Made by a program: the position numbers and the translations under genes. Below are positions 33,674 through 41,363 of a stretch of DNA of 64,000 nt, piece by piece. This DNA is from SSSZ01 sp016790965 (lineage in GTDB: Bacteria > Pseudomonadota > Gammaproteobacteria > Burkholderiales > Rhodocyclaceae): positions 1 through 64,000 of the forward strand of contig JAEUNZ010000006.1 of assembly GCA_016790965.1 (NCBI GenBank), read 5' to 3'. Every line of letters begins with the position of its first letter. Position 1 is the first letter of the stretch. The notes below the pieces were generated by a model. It was not told the DNA's origin. It ran no database searches and saw nothing but the letters and a program-made list of their open reading frames with translations.

Positions 33674-34327
33674 ATGATCGCTGCCTCCGGTCTCACCAAG
33701 CGTTACCCCGGCGGTTTCGAGGCCCTGCGGGACGTGAGCTTCGAAGTGTCCGCCGGCGAGATGGTTTTCATCACCGGTCACTCCGGCGCCGGCAAATCGA
33801 CCCTGGTCAAGCTGGTAGCGGCCATCGAGAGGCCTACCTCCGGCAGCCTGGTGGTCAATGGGCAGAATCTAGCCGCCCTCAGGAAAAGCGCCCTGCCCTA
33901 CCTGCGCCGCCACTTCGGCCTGGTGTTCCAGGATCAGAAGCTGCTTTTCGACCGCAACGTCCTGGAAAACGTCCTTCTGCCCCTGGAAATCGTCGGGCTG
34001 CCGCGGCGGGAAGCCGTGCGGCGTGCCCAGGCCGCCCTGGACAAGGTGGGGCTGCTGGGCCGGGAAAAGGCTCGCCCCATCGCCCTTTCCGGCGGCGAGC
34101 AGCAGCGCCTCGCCATCGCCCGGGCCGTGGTCAATCGGCCTACGGTCCTGCTGGCCGATGAACCCACGGGAAACCTGGACGCCGGGTCGGCCCTGGAGGT
34201 GCTGGAGATTTTCGAGTCTTTCCACCAGGTCGGGGTGACAGTCCTCGTCGCCACCCATGATCCCCAGTGGATCGAGCGCTATCGCCCCCATGTGCTGCGC
34301 CTCGACCACGGGAGGCTCGCGTCGTGA
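33674..34327 (+). CDS. ftsE: Cell-division ABC transporter ATP-binding protein FtsE
   Basis: 217 aa. Walker A GHSGAGKST, Q-loop VFQDQKLL, signature LSGGEQQRLAIARAV, Walker B VLLADEPTGNLD and the switch histidine in VATHD. With FtsX it regulates peptidoglycan hydrolases at the septum. The ATG at 33674 follows the repeat element directly; the longer frame upstream is element sequence. ftsX starts within its stop codon (TGATG). Confidence 0.96.
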   Translation: MIAASGLTKRYPGGFEALRDVSFEVSAGEMVFITGHSGAGKSTLVKLVAAIERPTSGSLVVNGQNLAALRKSALPYLRRHFGLVFQDQKLLFDRNVLENVLLPLEIVGLPRREAVRRAQAALDKVGLLGREKARPIALSGGEQQRLAIARAVVNRPTVLLADEPTGNLDAGSALEVLEIFESFHQVGVTVLVATHDPQWIERYRPHVLRLDHGRLAS

Positions 34328-35223
34328 TGGCTTGGCTCTCCCAGCATCGGGCGGCCTGCGTCCGCGCCCTGCAGCGCTTGGTGGGCTCGCCCTTGAATAC
34401 ACTGCTCTCGCTGCTAGCCATCGGCATTGCCCTGACCTTGCCCGGTGCCGGTTTCGTCCTCCTGGAAAATTTGCGCGACCTGGGCCGCAGCATTTCGGGC
34501 GCACCCCAGATCAGCGTTTTCATGGCCCTGGACGCGAGCCGCAAGGACAGCGCCGCAATCGAAGCCCGCTTGCGGCAGAGCGTCGGCACCGCTTGGCGCT
34601 TCGTCCCCCGGGAAGAGGCGCTGAAGCGCCTCCAGGCTCGCGAGGGCATGGCGGAGATCGTCGCCAGTTTGCCCCGCAACCCATTGCCTGACGCCTTCGT
34701 CGTCGAACCCCGGGGTGCTTCGCCGCAAGAACTCGAAGCCCTGCGCAGCAGCTTCGCCGAGTGGCCACGGGTGGCCCACGTCCAGCTCGATTCGGCCTGG
34801 ATCAAGCGTTTCGACGCCTTCTTGCGTCTCGGGCGCTTGGCGGTGACCTTGCTTGCCTCGGTCTTTGCCGCTGGCCTGGTGGCAGTCACCTTCAACACCA
34901 TCCGCCTGCAAGTCCTCTCCCAGGCCGCGGAAATCGAAGTGGCGCGCCTGATCGGCGCCACAGACGCCTTCATTCGCCGGCCTTTCCAGTATTTCGGTGC
35001 CCTACAGGGGCTGCTGGGGGGGCTGCTCGCCTACGGTCTTGTGGCAGCAGGCCTCGGCCTTCTCGCCACGCCGGTCGAGGAACTCGGCAGTCTTTACGGC
35101 GGAGCTTTTGGGCTGCGCGGTCCCGGCCTCCTGGCCGCTGCGGCCCTTGCTACGGCTGGTGCCTTCCTCGGCTGGCTCGGCGCCCAGCTTTCGGTCAGCC
35201 TGTCGCTGCGCAGGATTGGCTAG
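34327..35223 (+). CDS. ftsX: Cell-division ABC transporter permease FtsX
   Basis: 298 aa. One helix near the N-terminus (TLLSLLAIGIALTLPGAGFV), a periplasmic loop of about 130 residues (APQISVFMALDASRKD onward) that recruits hydrolase activators, then three helices at the C-terminus. The start ATG 34327 overlaps the ftsE stop. The C-terminal conserved IEVARLIGATDAFIRRPF cytosolic loop is present. Confidence 0.95.
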   Translation: MAWLSQHRAACVRALQRLVGSPLNTLLSLLAIGIALTLPGAGFVLLENLRDLGRSISGAPQISVFMALDASRKDSAAIEARLRQSVGTAWRFVPREEALKRLQAREGMAEIVASLPRNPLPDAFVVEPRGASPQELEALRSSFAEWPRVAHVQLDSAWIKRFDAFLRLGRLAVTLLASVFAAGLVAVTFNTIRLQVLSQAAEIEVARLIGATDAFIRRPFQYFGALQGLLGGLLAYGLVAAGLGLLATPVEELGSLYGGAFGLRGPGLLAAAALATAGAFLGWLGAQLSVSLSLRRIG

Positions 35224-36838
35224 CCGCCGCGATTTCCTCCGTACCCTGGGCGCGGCCGCCGTTGCCGGCTGTGCCCCCGTCGCGCTGCCCCTGCCGCCGG
35301 GGGAACTCCTTGGCATGTCCCATGGTCTGGGCCATCGCCTGCGCGACGGTGGGTTTCCACCGGCGGATGAAATCCGCCGCGTCGGTGTCCTTATCGTCGG
35401 CGGCGGGGTTTCCGGAATGGCCGCAGCTTGGAAGCTCGATAAGGCCGGCCTGGACGACTTTGTCGTCCTGGAAATGGAAGGCGAACCGGGAGGCAACTCC
35501 CGGGCCGGAAGCAGCCCCCTGGTCCCCTACCCCTGGGGAGCCCACTACCTTCCGCTGCCGACCCTGGAGTCCCGCGCGGTGCGTGAACTGCTGGTCGAAA
35601 TTGGCACCCTGCAAGGCGATGCGGCTGCGCAAAGCCCCGTCTACGACGAGAACCGCCTGTGCGCCACGCCCCAGGAGCGGGTCTTTCGGGATGGCCTGTG
35701 GCAGGAGGGCCTCCTGCCCCACTTGGGCGTCCCGGCCGAAGAACGCGCTCAGCAGCGTCGTTTCCAGCAGGCCATGGAAGGGTTTAAGCAGGCCCGGGGC
35801 CGCGACGGCAAGCGCGCTTTCGCCATCCCCATGGAACTCTCCAGCCGCGATCCGCAGTGGCTCGCCCTGGACCGCATCCCTTTCTCTCGCTGGCTCGACG
35901 AGCAGGGATTCACCGCCCCCACCCTGCGCTGGCTCGCCGACTACGGCTGTCGCGACGACTACGGCCTGCGCAGCGCCCAGACCTCCGCCTGGGCCGGCCT
36001 GCACTACTTCGCCTGCCGTAATGGCCACGCGGCCAATGCCACCGGCGACACCGTCCTGACCGGCCCGGACGGCAACAGCTGGCTGTTGCGGGGCCTGGCC
36101 CGGCGGGCCGGAGGGCGCGTCACCACCGGAGCCCTGGTCTGGCGCATCGAGGAAGGTCGCCAGGCGGTGGCCGTCGATTGCTGGCTGCCCGCCGAAGGAA
36201 AAAGCCGGCGCTACCTCGCTCGGCAGGTGGTGTGGGCGGCGCCCCTTTTTCTCCTGCCCCGGGTCTGGGGCGGCCTGCCGGCCCCTCTCGCAGCAGCGGC
36301 CCGGGACGGCGACTACGCCCCCTGGCTGGTGGCCAACCTGCACTTGGCGGATTTCCCGGAAGAACGTCGCGGTGCGCCGCCGGCCTGGGACAACGTGCTC
36401 TACGAGGGCGAAGGCCTGGGCTATGTCGTCGCCACCCACCAACTCATTCGCCGCCGCCTGCCGGGGACGGTCTTCACCTACTACCGTGAATTCAGCGATC
36501 GGGAACCGGCCGCCGCCCGCCGCCTGCTGCTGGAAACCTCCCGGGAATCCTGGGCCGATGGCATCCTCGCCGAACTGGAACGGGTTCATCCCGATATCCG
36601 CCGCCACACCACCCGGCTCGACGTCTTCCGCCACGGCCACGCCATGCGCCGCCCCATCCCCGGGTCGCTCTGGGGCTCCGGCCGCGCGGCACTGGCCGCC
36701 TGGTCGTCGCCCCGGCTGAAGCTCGCCCACGCCGACCTATCCGGCTTCTCGCTCTTCGAAGAGGCCCAGTACCGGGGCGTCCTGGCGGCCGAGCGGGTGC
36801 TGCGGACGGAGGGGCGACGCTTTTCCAGTTCCCTTTGA
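35216..36838 (+). CDS. Tat-exported FAD/NAD(P)-binding oxidoreductase, possible lipoprotein
   Basis: 540 aa. The best start is TTG 35216, overlapping the ftsX stop by eight bases; it gives MASRRDFLRTLGAAAVAGCA. This has a twin-arginine motif (SRRDFL) and a lipobox (VAGC), suggesting Tat export and possibly lipidation. A Rossmann FAD motif follows (VGVLIVGGGVSGMAAAWKLD), then VVLEMEGEPGGNSRAG. The middle and end resemble amine-oxidase-type flavoproteins (FAD-linked DAD-type fold) but no substrate is evident. No conserved function; it appears coupled to ftsEX by overlap only. Confidence 0.8.
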   Translation: MASRRDFLRTLGAAAVAGCAPVALPLPPGELLGMSHGLGHRLRDGGFPPADEIRRVGVLIVGGGVSGMAAAWKLDKAGLDDFVVLEMEGEPGGNSRAGSSPLVPYPWGAHYLPLPTLESRAVRELLVEIGTLQGDAAAQSPVYDENRLCATPQERVFRDGLWQEGLLPHLGVPAEERAQQRRFQQAMEGFKQARGRDGKRAFAIPMELSSRDPQWLALDRIPFSRWLDEQGFTAPTLRWLADYGCRDDYGLRSAQTSAWAGLHYFACRNGHAANATGDTVLTGPDGNSWLLRGLARRAGGRVTTGALVWRIEEGRQAVAVDCWLPAEGKSRRYLARQVVWAAPLFLLPRVWGGLPAPLAAAARDGDYAPWLVANLHLADFPEERRGAPPAWDNVLYEGEGLGYVVATHQLIRRRLPGTVFTYYREFSDREPAAARRLLLETSRESWADGILAELERVHPDIRRHTTRLDVFRHGHAMRRPIPGSLWGSGRAALAAWSSPRLKLAHADLSGFSLFEEAQYRGVLAAERVLRTEGRRFSSSL

Positions 36839-36895
36839 GGGCGAGCCAGCCGGTTGGATGCGGCGCTCAGGAGGATCGATGTCTCAGGAGGGTTG

Positions 36896-36923
36896 ATCGA
36901 CCGAATCGAACGATTCGGTCGAT
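36896..36923. promoter_or_regulatory. Perfect 13-bp inverted repeat upstream of the dead toxin-antitoxin pair
   Basis: ATCGACCGAATCG (36896-36908), AA, CGATTCGGTCGAT (36911-36923): a fully symmetric 28-bp palindrome, 31 bp before the antitoxin ATG. In type II modules such a site is usually the antitoxin operator. It could also be a factor-independent stop for the FAD gene, but it lacks a T-run. Confidence 0.55.
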
Positions 36924-36954
36924 ATGGGCGAAAGACACTTGCAAGTAACTTGTC

Positions 36955-37206
36955 ATGCTGACTTTGACCACGGATGAAGCCAAGACCCGCTTTGGGTAAC
37001 TGCTCGATCGTATACAGCGGGAACCCGTTCAGGATGCTCGCCACAACCGCGTGGTTGGGGTGATGGTTTCGCCGGAAGACTATGCGGCCATGCGCGATTT
37101 CTACGCCGACCGTCTGCGTCGGACCCCGGTGCAAACGGCCGGTGAAGCCGCTGCCGAAGGAATGAACGACGCGGTGCTGGAAAAACTGCTGACCGATGAA
37201 AGTTGA
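36955..37206 (+). pseudogene. Phd/YefM-type antitoxin with nonsense codon
   Basis: The frame reads MLTLTTDEAKTRFG, then TAA at 36997-36999, then LLDRIQREPVQDARHNRVVG and VMVSPEDYAAMRDFYADRL to the TGA at 37204-37206. In related antitoxins the stop position is normally glutamate, so GAA or GAG to TAA is the likely change. All other features (TTDEAKTRFG, RHNRVVGVMVSP) are intact. The 3' end overlaps the toxin ATG by 11 bases, as in a working operon. No other start could give a full antitoxin. Confidence 0.85.
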
Positions 37207-37756
37207 GCGGGCGGTAGTCGACAGCAATGTCCTGATCAGTGCGGCCCTTGCGGCGGGCTCGGTTCCGGCCCGAGTGGTCTCTTGGCTGTTGCAGCACGGC
37301 CGGCTCCTTCTTTGCGACGAGACCTTCGCGGACCTGGAAACCCGGCTCTGGCGCCCGAAGTTCGATCGCTACTTGAGCCTGGAAAGCCGTCGTCTGCTGC
37401 TCCACGATCTGCGAGCCTGTGAAAATTTCATGCACCCCCGCTCGTCATGCCCAGCTACGCCCGCTCGGCGTTGCCAATGCTCGCCATAGCCCGAGCTATG
37501 GCTGTGCTTTGCGCCTTGATCGTGCACACCTGCACACGTCGCTCGGGCGCGCCCGAAAAATTCACAGGCTCTGAGTGCAGTGGGCGAATGGGGCAAACTG
37601 CCCGGCGCGGAGCGCTAGTGCTACAGCCGGGATCTCGACGACGACAAGTTTGTCTGGCTTGCACTGAGCAGCAGCGCCGACTGTCTGATCAGCGGCGACT
37701 GTGATCTCCATGACCTGGAACGGCCCCAGGGGCTGCTCGTCCCATCGCCGGCTTAA
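37196..37756 (+). pseudogene. PIN-domain toxin interrupted by a palindromic element
   Basis: The first 73 residues (MKVERAVVDSNVLISAALAA with the first PIN aspartate, LLCDETFADLETRL with a conserved acid) run to about 37412. After 159 bp of palindromic DNA the same frame resumes (ALSAVGEWGKLPGAER). It meets a TAG at 37616-37618 and continues with RDLDDDKFVWLALSSSADCL, the ISGD motif holding the later PIN aspartates, and DLHDLE up to TAA 37754-37756. So the gene is hit twice: an insertion with a stop inside it, and a later nonsense codon. The antitoxin before it is also dead. Confidence 0.85.
37413..37571. mobile_element. 159-bp palindromic miniature element in the PIN gene
   Basis: Ends GAGCCTGTGAAAATTTC (37413-37429) and GAAAAATTCACAGGCTC (37555-37571) are inverted repeats with two mismatches. 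The core contains CCATAGCCCGAGCTATGG, the same kind of hairpin as CCATAGCTTCGGCTATGG in the element at 46592. It also carries TCGGGCGCGCCCGA. Codons before and after belong to the PIN toxin, so its insertion into a gene is direct. The 159-bp length keeps the reading frame, but an internal TAG ends translation. Confidence 0.75.
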
Positions 37757-37806
37757 GCCTGGGAGATCTGGCCGCGACACGTGGCGGCTCGTTGCGGTGA
37801 ATTACG

Positions 37807-37830
37807 GGACAGGAAATCGGGCCCCTGTCC
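37807..37830 (-). terminator. Candidate terminator hairpin after pqqE
   Basis: GGACAGG (37807-37813) pairs with CCTGTCC (37824-37830), directly after the pqqE stop codon. The following T-run is weak, so termination is not certain. Confidence 0.4.
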
Positions 37831-38970
37831 TTAGCCGACTTCCGAAAGCCTTCTCGATTCCTTGGGGTCGCGGAACACCAGCGGTGCCGTGATGCGCTCC
37901 GCGTCGGGCAGTTGGGCCCGGGTGACGGCGGCTTCGATCATGGCGTGGTGGGGGGACTTGCTGCACACCGGGTCGGCGGCGTTGGGATCCTGGGAGAGCA
38001 TGTAGGCCTGACATCGGCAGCCGCCCAGGTCCTTCTCCTTTTCCGGGCAGCTCTGGCAGGGTTCCTTCATCCAGCCGGTGCCGCGGTAGCGGTTGAAGCC
38101 TTCCGATTCGTACCAGATGTCGCGGATGCCCATGTCGCGCACATTGGGAAACTTGAGTCCGGGCAGCATGGCGGCGGTGTGGCAGGGCACGGCAGTGCCG
38201 TCGGGGGTGACGGTGAGGAAGACGCTGCCCCAGCCGTTCATGCACTTCTTGGGGCGGGTTTCGTAATAGTCGGGGACGACGAAGAAGATGCGAATCCGAT
38301 CCCCCAGCTTCTGCCGGTACTCGTTGGTGATGCGCTCGGCCCGCTCCAGTTGCGCCCGGGAGGGGAGCAGGTGGTCCCGATTCACCTCGGCCCAGGAGTA
38401 GTACTGGCTGTTGGCCAACTCCAGGTATTCGGCGCCCAGGTCGGCGGCCATCTGGATGATCTCGCCGATGTAGTCGATGTTCATGCGGTGGATGACGCAA
38501 TTGAGCACCATCGGCCAGCCGTTGGACTTGATCAGGTGGGCGACCCGCTGCTTCAGTTCGAAGGTGCGGGTGTGAGAGAGGAAGTCGTTCAACTCCCGGG
38601 TGGAATCCTGGAAGGATAGCTGGATGTGGTCCAGCCCGGCTTCCTTCAGCTTGGCGGCCCGGACGTCGGTCAGGCCTACGCCGGAGGTGAGGAGGTTGGT
38701 GTAGAAGCCCAGGCGGTGGGCTTCGGCGACCAGGATTTCGAGATCGTCCCGCAGCATCGGTTCGCCGCCGGAAAAGCCGCACTGCACGCTTCCTGTCGCC
38801 CGGGCTTCACGCAGCACGCGCAGCCAGTCTTCGGTGGACAGTTCGGTTTCCGTGCGGGCGAAATTGACCGGGTTGTAGCAGAAGACGCAGTGCAGCGGGC
38901 AGCGGTAAGTGATCTCGGCCAGCAGCCACAGGGGCGGGCCGACGGGGGGCAGGGATTGGGGGGCGTTCAT
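37831..38970 (-). CDS. pqqE: PqqA peptide cyclase (radical SAM enzyme)
   Basis: 379 aa. It forms the Glu-Tyr carbon cross-link in PqqA. The radical SAM motif is CPLHCVFC (CxxxCxxC), followed by GFSGGEPMLRDD. The C-terminal SPASM region has the auxiliary cluster cysteines (CMNGWGSVFLTV, CHTAAM, CQSCPEKEKDLGGCRCQAY). It ends the pqqABCDE operon. PqqD, the peptide chaperone, is 21 bp upstream. Confidence 0.97.
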   Translation of the reverse strand: MNAPQSLPPVGPPLWLLAEITYRCPLHCVFCYNPVNFARTETELSTEDWLRVLREARATGSVQCGFSGGEPMLRDDLEILVAEAHRLGFYTNLLTSGVGLTDVRAAKLKEAGLDHIQLSFQDSTRELNDFLSHTRTFELKQRVAHLIKSNGWPMVLNCVIHRMNIDYIGEIIQMAADLGAEYLELANSQYYSWAEVNRDHLLPSRAQLERAERITNEYRQKLGDRIRIFFVVPDYYETRPKKCMNGWGSVFLTVTPDGTAVPCHTAAMLPGLKFPNVRDMGIRDIWYESEGFNRYRGTGWMKEPCQSCPEKEKDLGGCRCQAYMLSQDPNAADPVCSKSPHHAMIEAAVTRAQLPDAERITAPLVFRDPKESRRLSEVG

Positions 38971-38991
38971 GATTGGGCTCCCGGGAGGGGT

Positions 38992-39267
38992 TCAGCCCTC
39001 GATCCAGAGTTTCTGGCGGGCGATAGCGAGGAAGGCCAGCACGTCGGCGGCCAGGCCGGCCTGGCCGAATGTCGTTTCCAGGTCGGCGACGATGGCCGCG
39101 ACGGGGGTCTGGCCGTCGCAGCGCTTAAGGATTTCGCCGGCGCTCTGGTTGAGCTTGACCATGCCTTCCGGGTAGAGGAGCACCCAGTTGCCCTGGGCCT
39201 CCTCCCACTGAAGGCGGAACTTGCGCGAGACGCCCGGGCGGGCGTCGAGTTCGCCGGCTTGGCTCAC
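38992..39267 (-). CDS. pqqD: PqqA-binding protein PqqD
   Basis: 91 aa, GTG start at 39267 overlapping the pqqC stop (GTGA). RiPP recognition element that holds the PqqA leader for PqqE. Family marks: RKFRLQWEEAQGNWVLLYPE and the conserved LNQSAGEILKRCDG. Some bacteria fuse pqqC and pqqD; here they are separate. Confidence 0.95.
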   Translation of the reverse strand: MSQAGELDARPGVSRKFRLQWEEAQGNWVLLYPEGMVKLNQSAGEILKRCDGQTPVAAIVADLETTFGQAGLAADVLAFLAIARQKLWIEG

Positions 39268-40019
39268 GTTTTCGGTCCTTTGATGGCCACTTCGCACTGG
39301 CTGAGCATGATGGAATCGGCCAGAGCCCAGAGCACGTCGAGCTTGAACTGGAGGATTTCCAGGGCCCGTTCCTGCAGGGCGCGGGACTGGCTGAAGTAAT
39401 CCAGGGTGAAGCGCAGGCCGTGCTTCACGTCGCGGCGGGCCTGGGTCAGGCGGTTCTTGAAGTATTGCAGGCCTTCCGGTCTGACCCAGGGGTACTGGTC
39501 CGGCCAGGTGTCGATGCGCTGCTGGTGGATGTGGGGGGCGAAGAGTTCGGTGAGGCTGGAGGCGATGGCTTCCTGCCAGGGCTGCTGGCGAGCGAAGTTG
39601 ATGTAGGCGTCCACCGCGAAGCGCGATGCGGGGGCGACGAAGCGCAGGGAAGTCACGTCCTCCCGGGTCAGGCCGGTGGCGATGCCCAGTTGAATCCAGG
39701 CTTCGATGCCGCCGGGATCCTTGACGCCGCCGATTTCGTACCCGTCGTGGTCGAGGATGCGCTGAATCCACTCGCGGCGCACTTCCCGGTCCGGGCAGTT
39801 GGCCATGATCGCGGCGTCCTTCACGGGAATGGCGATCTGGTAGTAGAAGCGGTTGGCGACCCAGCCCTGGAGCTGCTTCTGAGTCAGCTTGCCTTCGGCC
39901 ATCATGACGTGGAAGGGGTGGTAGATGTGGTAGCCGGTGCCCTTGTCCCGGAGCTTGGCTTCGAATTCCTCCGGGGACCAGGGGGCGCGGGTGTCGTTCA
40001 GCATGGCGAGGTGGGTCAT
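39264..40019 (-). CDS. pqqC: Pyrroloquinoline-quinone synthase PqqC
   Basis: 251 aa. Cofactor-free oxidase that closes the ring and carries out the last oxidation of PQQ. The conserved YHIYHPFHVMMAEGKL, NRFYYQIAIPVKDAAI and the HDGYEIGG region with active-site residues are visible. ATG 40019 overlaps the pqqB stop by four bases (ATGA), favouring this start over the later ATG at MLNDTRAPW. Confidence 0.97.
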   Translation of the reverse strand: MTHLAMLNDTRAPWSPEEFEAKLRDKGTGYHIYHPFHVMMAEGKLTQKQLQGWVANRFYYQIAIPVKDAAIMANCPDREVRREWIQRILDHDGYEIGGVKDPGGIEAWIQLGIATGLTREDVTSLRFVAPASRFAVDAYINFARQQPWQEAIASSLTELFAPHIHQQRIDTWPDQYPWVRPEGLQYFKNRLTQARRDVKHGLRFTLDYFSQSRALQERALEILQFKLDVLWALADSIMLSQCEVAIKGPKT

Positions 40020-40930
40020 AGTTCGATTTCCATTCCATCGTAAGAAACTTCGATTCCGTGGCGGGTCAGCTCGGCCCGCTCGGGGCTGTCTTCGTTGAGG
40101 ATGGGATTGGTATTGTTGATATGGATGAGGATCTTGCGCGTCGTGGCCGGCAGGCGGTCGAGCCATTCGATCATGCCGTCCGGGCCGGACTGGGGCAGAT
40201 GGCCCATGGCGCGGGAAGTCTTGGTCGAGGCCCCCAGGCGGATCATCTCGTCGTCGGTCCACAGGGTGCCGTCCACCAGGACGCAGTCGGCGGCTTGCAT
40301 CGCCGCCCAGACGTGGTCTTCCATCTGGCCCAGGCCGGGGGCGTAGAACAGGCGGCGGCCACTCTTGGGGTCGGTGATGCTGACGCCGATGTTGTCGCCG
40401 GGCTGGGGATGGTCACGGTGGGGCGAATAGGGGGGGGCATTGCTGATCAGCGGCAGGGCGGTGAATTCCAGGCCCTTGATGCCGTCCATGGCGAAGCTCC
40501 CGGTCAAGGGGATGTCGTGCCAGTCGAGGTCGCAGTAATGCTCCAGCACCTTGAAGAGGGGGTTCCCGGTACTGAGGTCTTCCCGTACCAGGGAGGTGCA
40601 CCACAGCGCATGGGGCTGACGATGTTCGCGCAACATGTAGAGCCCGGTGGTGTGGTCGATCTGGGCGTCGATGAGGACGATGGCCCGGATGGCCGTATCG
40701 CGCAGGCTGCGGGCTGGTTGCAGGGCGGGGAAGCGCTGCACCTGTTGCAGGACGTCGGGGGAGGCGTTGAATAGAACCCAGTCTTCCGAATCACCGGAAA
40801 CGGCGATGGAGGACTGGGTGCGGGCGGTGGCCCGGATGGTGCCCTTGCGCAGGCCGTCGCAGTTGGGACAGTTGCAGTTCCACTGAGGAAAACCGCCGCC
40901 GGCGCCGGCGCCGAGGATGTGAATTCGCAT
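40016..40930 (-). CDS. pqqB: PQQ biosynthesis protein PqqB
   Basis: 304 aa, metallo-beta-lactamase fold hydroxylase acting on the tyrosine part of the cross-linked PqqA product. N-terminus ILGAGAGGGFPQWNCNCPNC carries the zinc-binding cysteines; AQIDHTTGLYML replaces the HxHxDH of typical lactamases, as is usual for PqqB. Separated from pqqA by 213 bp containing a hairpin. Confidence 0.96.
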   Translation of the reverse strand: MRIHILGAGAGGGFPQWNCNCPNCDGLRKGTIRATARTQSSIAVSGDSEDWVLFNASPDVLQQVQRFPALQPARSLRDTAIRAIVLIDAQIDHTTGLYMLREHRQPHALWCTSLVREDLSTGNPLFKVLEHYCDLDWHDIPLTGSFAMDGIKGLEFTALPLISNAPPYSPHRDHPQPGDNIGVSITDPKSGRRLFYAPGLGQMEDHVWAAMQAADCVLVDGTLWTDDEMIRLGASTKTSRAMGHLPQSGPDGMIEWLDRLPATTRKILIHINNTNPILNEDSPERAELTRHGIEVSYDGMEIEL

Positions 40931-40971
40931 CTTAGTTACCCGGACCGAGACAAAAAGCCTCGGCCAAGAAA

Positions 40972-41010
40972 ATCGGGACGTCCGGTCGGTTGCGACCGCG
41001 ACGTCCCGAT
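40972..41010 (-). terminator. Hairpin attenuator between pqqA and pqqB
   Basis: On the minus strand ATCGGGACGTC (41010-41000) pairs with GACGTCCCGAT (40982-40972). An inner CGGTCG / CGACCG pairing and then TTTTC complete it. A second small hairpin CCGAG / CTCGG with a T-run follows. It would let most transcripts end after pqqA, giving more peptide substrate than enzymes. Confidence 0.65.
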
Positions 41011-41143
41011 GTCATCTGTTCTCCGGGCGGTTTCGCCCGTTGCCGGAGATTCCCTCGTCGCAGCTTGCGGAGGCACTCGCAGGCTGCGCGTCGGGTTGGG
41101 CCCGCCGGCCGTCAGGGACGAGCCGGCGGGTGCAAGAACGCTC

Positions 41144-41218
41144 TTAGCGAGTGGCGATGTACATCGTGATTTCAAAGCCGAAACGCATGTCGCAAGCTGC
41201 GGGAGTTTGCCAGACCAT
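41144..41218 (-). CDS. pqqA: PQQ precursor peptide PqqA
   Basis: 24 aa, MVWQTPAACDMRFGFEITMY plus IATR. The glutamate (E16) and tyrosine (Y20) that become PQQ keep the E-x3-Y spacing, and the surrounding RFGFEITMY is conserved. AGGAG lies seven bases before the ATG. The gene is too short for routine gene calling. Its leader region upstream has a hairpin at 41247-41263. Confidence 0.95.
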   Translation of the reverse strand: MVWQTPAACDMRFGFEITMYIATR

Positions 41219-41246
41219 GATGAGTCTCCTGTTGGGTTTCACAATT

Positions 41247-41263
41247 CGGAACCGATGGTTCCG
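41247..41263. promoter_or_regulatory. Inverted repeat upstream of pqqA
   Basis: CGGAACC-GAT-GGTTCCG, a perfect 7-bp inverted repeat about 30 bp before the pqqA ATG. It could be an operator or an mRNA leader hairpin. No clear -35/-10 pair was recognised in the 145-bp gap. Confidence 0.4.
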
Positions 41264-41363
41264 GAGCTGATTGCACCGGAGCGAACGCCCCGACACGGTT
41301 CCCATGGTGCCCGGCGGCGGCTTGATGTGCGTCAAAGAATCCTGGGAAGTCGTCTCGTGATTT

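Noticed and set aside
36896..36923. Palindrome as terminator of the FAD gene
   Set aside because: Strong stem but only a two-base loop and no T-run; an operator is the better reading.
37447..37704. 85-codon frame across the palindromic element and PIN gene
   Set aside because: Begins within the element and reads the toxin out of frame; no independent support.
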